A stretch of DNA of 64,000 nt from Liolophura sinensis (taxonomy: Eukaryota; Mollusca; Polyplacophora; Chitonida; Chitonidae): the NCBI RefSeq assembly GCF_032854445.1, contig NC_088304.1, positions 31,977,810-32,041,809 on the forward strand, in the 5' to 3' direction. Shown here one piece after another: positions 60,401 to 64,000 of the stretch. A model generated the notes under the pieces. It was not told where the DNA came from, searched no databases, and saw nothing but the letters and a program-made list of their open reading frames with translations. How positions within the stretch are numbered: the stretch's first letter is position 1; each line of letters opens with the position of its first letter. The position numbers were made by a program, and so were the translations under genes.

Positions 60401-62383
60401 TATCACCCTTTTCCAGTGGCACAAATTAACGAACATTCACATTCTCAATTTTTCGCATCATTCGACTACTCTAAATTGCTTTTTACGAAACTTTTCAGGA
60501 GCCAATATTATTCTCATCATTAAGTCATCACACGATGAGTTAGGTCGCACCTGAGTTTGCAGTGAAGGCGTTTACTTACCAACCAGTGGGATAGCTACAA
60601 ATTTTCTCAGCGATCCCATACTGGTCTCAACGAGTGCAGTGTTCTTTGCGTCAAACTCTGCGCACGTTTCCATGGCTACCCCAAACGTATCCCTCAAAGG
60701 CCATCCACTTCGACTTTCACAAAAAGAGGCAGAGAGCACCAGAATCTAAACGTCAAATAAAAATTATACTTAATTTCCCCATGTGAGAGATATATTAGCT
60801 GCGCCTAAGCATCTGTAAAACTTGGTCGTTCTGTCCGTCCGTCCGTCCGTCCGTCAGTGTGTCAGTCGGTCGTTCATTTTTTATTTATTTATTTGTACAT
60901 TGTTTTATTTGATCATCGTACTTACGGCGAGAATTTTGGTGAGAGGAAACCAGGCAGAATGGTTGTGAAGTCTACAACGATGCACAGGTTGCTGTTAGGC
61001 ATTTCCACGTACGACCGGAGAAGAAGCACGGATGAACCGGACATCAGTCAAGATTTCAGGTCTATGGTTATATACTGTCAAATGGGATTCAGCGAGTGAA
61101 TGGTTTACCAAAGCCCATGGCGTTTAACATTATGAATTAGAATGGGTATTCAAACTGCATTTTCTTTACAATAATATGGACCTCCAACACATTGCTTTGT
61201 GGATCCTGAAAGCTGCATGAATACAAGTTACAATTTACAGGAAAGAGACTATAGAAACCAAAGCAAAACAGAAGAGTGTCAATTCACCTGAGGTTGTGAG
61301 GTCCCCGACTCTGAACAGGCCTTCAGCTTCTGGAAGAATGGCATTATTTTCTTGTAAACATGTCTATCTTGAACAAAGTAATCTTCTCCAAGCTCTAGTA
61401 TCACAAGAGAGAAATCGCCGAAGCCAGCTGTTCTTTCCCTTAACGCATTGTGGAAGGTCTCTCCAATCATGATCGCCAGACTGCAGTGTTGCAGGATTTC
61501 ATCCAGGCTTCGGCTGACCGATCTTGATCCTTGGATGACAGTGGTAGTTACATTTGTCAGGAAGGTATTACACTGTTTCTCCAGATGTGGCATTCTAGCC
61601 TCGCCTCTGCATATGTAAACCACTTTACCACGAGATGTGCCCACTGATGACAAGTGTTCCTGTAATAGTTACACCGCCGAAATATATTCATCACGTGAGT
61701 AATCTATGATTTATTTATTTATTTATTTATTTTAGGTGTCTCCGTGGTCAAGGTGGTTAGCACGCCAGCGCGGCGCCTTGACCCAAGAGCCTCTCACCAG
61801 CGTAGTGGCTGTAAGTTTAAGTCCAGCTCATGCTGACTTCCTCTCCGGTGGTATGTGGGAATGTCCTCCAGCGACCTGCGGATTGCAGTGGGTTTTCCCC
61901 GGGTTCTGCGCGTTTTCTTCCCACCGTAATGATGATCGCCGCTGTATACGTGAAATATTCTTGAGTACGGCGTAAAACACCAATACAAAAAAATAAAATA
62001 ATCAATCAGACAAACTGACATAGTTCATACTGCTGTTATTTGCTCAAGAGAAGAACCTGTTGTTTAAGTGCTTTGTTATCCTCTAAGATATTCGTTTTCT
62101 ATTTAACGGCGTGTGACTATATACTACGGCACACACAATATGTTATTTTGAATTTTAAGTTTGAAACTGGAGTCCAGAAAAAAGTCCAGACATACATGAG
62201 GTTAAGAAAATATGATAACAACCTGGATAAATTTGAGCGCGGCAACAGTTTTGCCACTTTTTCTTGGACCCATTAGAAAGGTGTTTTGACCCGTGGACAG
62301 AGATTCGAACCACTCCCGCTGGTACTCCCGGAGTATTATTGAACTGTCACTTGAGGTGGAATCCAAAGTGTCCTCTTCGCTAT
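49414..62383 (-). CDS. RIG-I-like receptor (RLR) family gene, 5' end missing; catalytic motifs degenerate and frame broken as assembled
   Basis: RLRs are cytosolic DExD/H-box ATPases that bind viral double-stranded or 5'-triphosphate RNA through a helicase core and zinc-binding C-terminal domain, then signal via CARDs. Eight exons on minus are proposed: 62383-62223, 61659-61288, 60745-60580, 55886-55783, 54829-54537, 53311-53096, 52500-52345 and 50087-49414, about 2.1 kb in total. Every junction is GT/AG and the phases fit (1, 0, 0, then 1 throughout). Order and motifs follow RIG-I/MDA5: Q-motif and Walker A, HEL1, the SAS motif, HEL2i, HEL2, pincer and CTD. Oddities: DECH is ELGE, motifs V and VI are unrecognisable, and exons 4 and 5 are each one base short of keeping frame. 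It could be a decaying paralogue, a helicase-dead receptor with assembly indels, or an RNA-binding regulator. CARDs are not visible here. Confidence 0.85.
50923..51204. mobile_element. Small dispersed element, copy 2 (TA-flanked, 'TTCTGTTAA' rich)
   Basis: Starts TA-CTCTCAGAAAAATAATC, ends ACTTTTTTCAGTG-TA. The interior CCATTCTGTTAAGAATAGTA, GATTAACAGGATAATACTAT and GTGTTATGTTCTAATAAGGG parallels the 37186 copy. The right end also resembles the MITE-like ends at 32683 (CACTGAAAAA). Confidence 0.55.
51419..51635 (-). mobile_element. SINE family A, near full-length
   Basis: ATTTATTTGATTGGTGTTTT, CAGCAGGTTGCTGACAGAC, GAGAGGAAGCCAGCATGAAC, CACAGCGACCGCATTGGTGG and CTCGGCCACAGAGGCTCCG. The tail block just after ACGCC is shortened. 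Confidence 0.9.
52345..52500 (-). CDS. RLR exon 7: HEL2 motif V/VI region, degenerate
   Basis: 52 codons, phase 1-1; acceptor TATGTTTCAG|TGAATG, donor CATCAAG|GTATTA. NETMEHLRRGCDVLITTWPL aligns with the family's 'Q..VLD.FR.G..NVLIATSV'. The following VAEEGLDI of motif V is replaced by sequence such as LVYHLKGG. YYWNCIIRTDSP parallels 'ECNLVIRYD', and the QxRGRxR arginine-finger motif VI is replaced by a segment ending VTWEHQ. It is found by homology and phase; there is no long ORF. Confidence 0.8.
53096..53311 (-). CDS. RLR exon 6: HEL2 with motif IV region
   Basis: 72 codons, phase 1-1; acceptor ATTTCTTTCAG|AGAAGG, donor ATAGAG|GTGAGA. EKAKTLRELCQSEEYENPMI, LKQKLTRLYGD and PKVAILVKYPVAVLSMCMYL align with MDA5 '[20 protein letters not shown] ... 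GIIFTKTRQSA'. After this RLRs usually carry a TG..GMT stretch; here the exon ends CKGAWVHDR. The frame is intact. Confidence 0.87.
53395..53470 (-). mobile_element. SINE family A, tail fragment
   Basis: CATACTCAAGAATGTTTCAC and GTATATGCAGCATGG are a decayed inverted tail in intron 5. Confidence 0.5.
53605..53760 (-). mobile_element. SINE family B, 3' part
   Basis: GCTTGGGCTTTTAAGTGGTA, CTTGACAATTTTTCCGTCAG, GATGAGGAGTCATACG and GCCACCAAAGTGCTGTCG match the inverted family B tail and body. Confidence 0.8.
53846..54178 (-). mobile_element. SINE family B, near full-length
   Basis: GAGTGCTTGGGATTTAACGT, CGTAGTTAAAAATTTTTCAG, GACGACGAAGGAATCC, CTCTTTAGGTCTTTGGTGTG and ACTCAGGATTGAATTTGG lead to a tRNA-like head (ATTCGACCTAGTTCATCGGG). 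Confidence 0.75.
54226..54476. repeat. (TA)n microsatellites with duplicated GTATG(C/T)ATG(T/C)TTGGGCTTTTACA
   Basis: TA tracts at 54236-54250, 54290-54340, 54393-54420 and 54440-54460. The phrase GGGCTTTTACA(C/T)A occurs twice (54274 and 54382) immediately before TA tracts. The last tract is flanked by a perfect 12-bp inverted repeat (54429-54440 / 54465-54476, AGAAAACAGCCC). Confidence 0.9.
54537..54829 (-). CDS. RLR exon 5: end of HEL2i and start of HEL2, frame disrupted
   Basis: From a probable acceptor (TTTTTATAG, phase 1), the exon reads STWVVKCDKNRK, FDVFHLFQLFQNALFISAEC and RSIDGVDYLEKK. These match the RIG-I run 'YEQWIVTVQKA ... YNDALIISED ... ALDYLK'. After LEKK the original frame reaches TGA at 54588. 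The correct continuation (LAKLRNDIFSEPMTPLVTAF) is in another frame and leads into donor TATG|GTAAGA in phase 1. The break coincides with a run of five A (54619-54623). The length of 293 is one base short of in-frame. The acceptor is less certain than the donor. Confidence 0.78.
55001..55062 (-). mobile_element. SINE family A, 3' tail fragment
   Basis: TTTATTTATTTGATTGGTGT, TTTACGCCGTACTCAAGAAT and ATTTCGCTTCTACG are close to the consensus but cut off. Confidence 0.85.
55292..55545 (-). mobile_element. SINE family B with local triplication
   Basis: GCTTGAGGATTTACGTCGTA, CATATTACGACGAGGGGTAC and GGCGGCCACAAAGCTGCAG are family B. The TATCATGCCGAAGACACCA-like segment then occurs three or four times in a row (55390-55530, period about 39-51). 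Confidence 0.8.
55572..55666 (+). mobile_element. SINE family A, 3' tail
   Basis: ATCCTCCCACCATAGGCTG, CGTCGTATAAGTGAAATATT and CGGCGTAAAACATCAATCAA, with a short AAATAAACAAATAG tail. It lies about 120 bases from RLR exon 4. Confidence 0.88.
55783..55886 (-). CDS. RLR exon 4: start of the HEL2i insertion, frame disrupted
   Basis: Acceptor TTTCCAG|AGCACA; donor TTGA|GTAAGA. Joined to exon 3 in phase 1 it reads EHTPVMERRNKEFSDIIEEL, which aligns with the RIG-I segment ending SDKFKYIIAQLM. A TAG then follows in that frame. The second half reads well one frame over (VRVEKAVEKKHACL), and the donor is in phase with the next exon only in that second frame. The length of 104 is one base short of the multiple of 3 expected for a phase 1-1 exon. 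The change must lie near 55825-55835, and there is no long homopolymer there. Confidence 0.75.
55887..58700. other. RLR intron 3, right part: no recognisable exon
   Basis: Low-complexity AT-rich sequence with a less AT-rich patch at 57.4-57.9 kb. That patch holds overlapping 60-100-residue frames on both strands without known motifs and may be a decayed mobile element. Confidence 0.4.
58709..58800 (+). repeat. 92-bp direct repeat, copy 1 (abuts the gap)
   Basis: Runs from TTACATTTCTACGTGACGCA to GGAATAAGTTTGCCG and ends exactly where the N run begins. It matches 59597-59688 with a few substitutions around CAGCTTTGAGG / AGAGGTCTGACG. Confidence 0.95.
58801..59000. other. Assembly gap, 200 N
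   Basis: Exactly 200 N, probably a nominal gap size. Content and true length are unknown. Confidence 1.
59001..59116 (-). CDS. Partial ORF of unknown function, truncated by the gap
   Basis: The ATG at 59116 overlaps the stop of the neighbouring ORF (ATGA). It reads MKHHQKARALREEFEALLGV, then RPKYPRSRIALEELQGIL, and runs into the N run. The charged helical composition looks like real protein. With the adjacent Cys-rich ORF it may be one mobile-element coding unit or a frameshifted single ORF. Confidence 0.45.
59113..59469 (-). CDS. Cys/His-rich ORF, probably from a mobile element
   Basis: 118 residues from ATG to TGA. The Cys/His spacing looks metal-binding: NNCRWLPIGFTELCGKSCLG, EYCVVHLNRLRKG, KPCISCGRGV and FMACGYNRVHTCERQRRLKA. 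I recall similar Cys-rich frames in repeated sequence of marine invertebrates but cannot name a family. It sits in an RLR intron in the same orientation, inside a segment bracketed by a 92-bp direct repeat. Confidence 0.5.
   Translation of the reverse strand: MLLHQLCIQQQHARGYNNCRWLPIGFTELCGKSCLGEYCVVHLNRLRKGLSTKPCISCGRGVKNRFRLFMACGYNRVHTCERQRRLKAFLHEFKRLAAIEIYNSRVDVISVTQISRVP
59597..59688 (+). repeat. 92-bp direct repeat, copy 2
   Basis: Matches 58709-58800; here it continues into unique sequence (TTGATTGGTATAAAATGCAC). Confidence 0.95.
59795..59972 (+). mobile_element. SINE family B, short copy (head plus tail)
   Basis: tRNA-like head GGCCACGATAGCACAGTTTG, TAGAGCGTCCG and GATCCAGGGTAAATCCTGGG, then TCTAAGACCTTAAAATTGG, and the tail GACTGAAAAATTGTTAAATA, CGACCTAAAATCAAATCAAA. 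The central body is absent. Confidence 0.8.
60580..60745 (-). CDS. RLR exon 3: motif III and end of HEL1
   Basis: Too short to stand out as an ORF but clear by position. Phase 0 acceptor GTTTAG|ATTCTG, then ILVLSASFCESRSGWPLRD, with SAS matching the TAS/SAS motif III that couples ATPase and RNA binding. Next come CAEFDAKNTALVETSMGSLR and KFVAIPLV, matching the '[20 protein letters not shown]' region of RIG-I. The donor G|GTAAGT leaves phase 1. Confidence 0.85.
60834..60858. repeat. (GTCC)n microsatellite
   Basis: TCCGTCCGTCCGTCCGTC, about six tetranucleotide copies. Confidence 0.9.
60878..61048 (-). mobile_element. SINE family A, diverged
   Basis: TTATTTATTTATTTG, CACAGGTTGCTGTTAGGCAT, TTCCACGTACGACCGGAGA and AGAAGCACGGATGAACCGG, in RLR intron 2. 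Confidence 0.75.
61288..61659 (-). CDS. RLR exon 2: HEL1 with motif Ia and a lost DECH box
   Basis: 124 codons, phase 0 at both ends. Acceptor ATTACAG|GAACAC, donor CCTCAG|GTGAAT. GKVVYICRGEARMPHLEKQ aligns with the GKVVFFANQIPVYEQQ segment of RIG-I. LAIMIGETFHNALRE falls where RLRs have IIILTPQILVNNL. FSLVILELGEDYFVQDRHVY falls where they have LMIFDECHN...H-YN. The residues at 61384-61395 read E-L-G-E instead of D-E-C-H, so the Mg/ATP-coordinating acidic pair of motif II is replaced. The frame is intact. Confidence 0.88.
61733..62000 (+). mobile_element. SINE family A, full-length
   Basis: AGGTGTCTCCGTGGTCAAGG, GAGCCTCTCACCAGCGTAGT, AAGTCCAGCTCATGCTGACT, CAGCGACCTGCGGATTGC, CGTGAAATATTCTTGAGTAC and GGCGTAAAACACCAATAC, with an A-rich tail. 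In RLR intron 1, antisense to the gene. Confidence 0.93.
62223..62383 (-). CDS. RLR exon 1 of those visible: acidic linker, Q-motif and Walker A
   Basis: The exon begins with an acidic Ser/Asp-rich linker (SEEDTLDSTSSDSS), as often precedes an RLR helicase core. Then comes ILREYQREWFESLSTGQNT, matching the family's LRxYQ start of HEL1, and motif I GPRKSGKT (62247-62270), which keeps the GxxxxGKT ATP-binding loop. Acceptor TGTACAG|AT (phase 1) and donor ATCCAG|GTTGTT (phase 0). The next exon continues ...KFIQ|EHLSS, matching the AVYIAKDHL region of RIG-I. An upstream exon supplying the first base must exist. It is not identified. Confidence 0.88.
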
Positions 62384-63240
62384 CTGTACAGTTCAAGAAA
62401 GCATACAAGTATACAAGTACAAAGCGCAAAGAGTTCGCCTTGGCCAAGTCAATGTGGTGTTGAGAGGTATATAGAGGCTACATGGGATTTTTGGCAAAAT
62501 TGGGCAAATTTTGGCTATCATTTTAGAACAGCTCAAAAAATTACCTTTAACATAATATCAGCGTTTGTCTGTGCATTTGTTAGCGTTCATAGTCAGTCAT
62601 TTTCAAAAAATTGATACCGCAGGTCACAATTTAAAAATTTCAAACTTTAGAACCGTTTTACCACTATAAATTCAATAGGCACGAGTCTGATATTTTCTGC
62701 AGGCAATAAATGAAGCTCTTCTAGGTAAATACAGAAAATGTGATTTGATTAGCGAATGTGGATTTCTTGCCTGTATCTTAAAGTGCACTAATTAATGAGA
62801 CAAAGACGACGGTTTATGCCATACGCTACAAACAAAGAAAATGCCAAATAACGATGTAGGCCAACATATTAGATGAAAGACAACTAAATACTGTCCAAGA
62901 AAATAGTTCGGTTTATTTTTTTTAGAAATTTTTTTTACCCAGCACAATGGTTTGAAAATTTCAGATTCTACAGTGGTTGTAGTGAACCAGAGGCTATCAG
63001 TGAGGTCACAAAGCTTCAAGGTGAATTCGGCGAACGTATTTATAAATATATATGTATACGAGATTTAGCAGTCTATGTATGGAGTGGCAAAACCCTGATG
63101 TGACGTCACTGATTCCACTATTGTCAGAAAACGTCACCTTGGAATTCAACTTTAAAATGCATTTTATCAGGTTGAACAAATTCTGAACACAACATTCGCC
63201 TCAGCAAATGCATGCATTTGTTTGAAATGTATAAAAGAAT
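62384..63240. other. RLR upstream intron; no confident exon
   Basis: A minus frame near 62940-63030 (KLCDLTDSLWFTTTTVES) precedes a GTAAAA but has no acceptor, so I do not call it an exon. Nothing else is seen. Confidence 0.4.
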
Positions 63241-63244
63241 ACCA

Positions 63245-63815
63245 GCAGCATTGAGGTGAGTGTAACCCCTGATGGCAATCTTCACTGGTGTTGATGATAG
63301 GTATGTGGTTACCATGACAACCGCACAAGTGCACAAATATGTCCACCACAAATGAAAACTTTATGTGGAAAACAGTTGTAGCCCCGACACGAAATCATTT
63401 CTATTTATGTAGTATATACAAAGAAATTGGCTATCTGGTTACCATGACAATCGCGAAAATAGACAAATGTGAGTCGCGACACATCGTCATCTGTGTATCT
63501 ACAAATCCGACTAAAATTAAAACTCTGTGAGGCAAACTCTTGGAGTGATAGCCCAGACACCAAATCATTTCTATTTACATGATACGTATAGGGAAAATGG
63601 CAATCTGGTAACCACGACAACCGCACAAGTGTACATATGTGAGTCACGACACATCGTCATCTGTTTATGTATGTATCCATCAAAAATTAGAATTCTATAT
63701 GGAAAACAGTTGGAGTCATAGCCCGGACACGAATACGGACGGACAGACGAACAAAACATAACATAACATATAACATCGCTATAGCATAATACGCTCCGCC
63801 AAATAGAGGGGGCGT
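63245..63815. repeat. Imperfect tandem repeat, about 170-180-bp unit, three copies, ending in an ACGGACGGACAGACGAAC tract and hairpin
   Basis: The succession CTGGT(T/A)ACCA(T/C)GACAA(C/T)CGC, GAGTC(G/A)CGACACATCGTCAT, AAAACAGTTG(T/G)AG and ACGAAATCATTTCTATTTA recurs near 63305, 63436 and 63605. It ends with CATAACATAACATATAACAT and the hairpin ATACGCTCC ... GGGGCGTAT (63788-63817). It looks like a dispersed repeat rather than gene sequence. Confidence 0.8.
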
Positions 63816-63936
63816 ATGGAAAAAATGCTACTATTTCATGGACAGTGTTTAAATCTTTTTTTCATCTGAAATATACTTGGTGTTTTCTTTGCCTTTAAAT
63901 TAATTATTTTGAAGAAGAGAAGACAAGGTAACTTAC

Positions 63937-64000
63937 CGACCGATTTACTGATAGATTACCGCAATACTCAAGGTTTTTCACAGTTACATGATGGTGTGAA
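63937..64000 (-). CDS. Possible further upstream exon, cut by the window edge (weak)
   Basis: A strong donor CGGTCG|GTAAGT on minus is preceded by a frame open to the window edge (VKNLEYCGNLSVNRS). Its phase (0) does not match the phase 1 start of the next recognised RLR exon, so an intermediate exon would be needed. It could belong to the RLR N-terminus or be chance. Confidence 0.25.

Noticed and set aside
62930-63030. CARD-like exon of the RLR (KLCDLTDSLWFTTTTVES).
   Set aside because: No acceptor AG upstream in reach and no recognisable CARD signature.

Overview
This is a non-coding-rich nuclear window from an invertebrate animal. Intron-containing genes with GT/AG junctions, many tRNA-headed SINE copies ending in (AAAT)n-type tails, and several minisatellites point to a marine lophotrochozoan (mollusc, brachiopod or similar). 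I cannot name the species from sequence alone. There is one 200-base run of N (58801-59000).

Two protein-coding genes can be supported, both on the minus strand. At the left edge (599-1884) is one long exon of a cyclic-nucleotide-gated (CNG) cation channel, running from the start codon through S1-S5 to the pore filter. It ends at a strong splice donor, and the S6, C-linker and nucleotide-binding exons are not recognisable in the remaining 598 bases. At the right edge (49414-62383) is most of a RIG-I-like receptor (RLR). Eight exons with compatible phases run from the Walker A exon, through HEL1, the HEL2i insertion and HEL2, to an intact zinc-binding C-terminal RNA-recognition domain and stop codon. 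The 5' end (any CARD or other N-terminal domain) lies upstream, mostly or wholly outside the window.

The RLR is unusual. Walker A is kept and the CTD cysteines are present. The DECH box has become ELGE, and the motif V and VI region is not recognisable as an ATPase site. The two exons covering HEL2i each have a length one base out of step with their phases, so the frame is broken as assembled. It is either a decaying receptor gene, a sequence with assembly indels, or a helicase-dead RLR paralogue whose frame needs confirming.

Between the genes (about 1.9-49 kb) no gene is convincingly recognisable. The region holds dozens of copies or fragments of two SINE families (A: 'Lys-like head ... CGTAAAACACCAATCAAATAAATAAAT' type tail, shown here as positions only; B: tails with CTGAAAAATTGTTAAGTACG-like ends), small TA-flanked inverted-repeat elements, and minisatellites with units of 56 bp (8.1-9.5 kb, with a 504-bp higher-order period), 60 bp (23.1-23.8 kb), 25 bp (44.1-45.4 kb, closed by a perfect 19-bp inverted unit), 110, 62, 51, 27 and 20 bp. 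The RLR introns also contain SINEs, (TA)n tracts and a gap-associated Cys-rich ORF bracketed by a 92-bp direct repeat.
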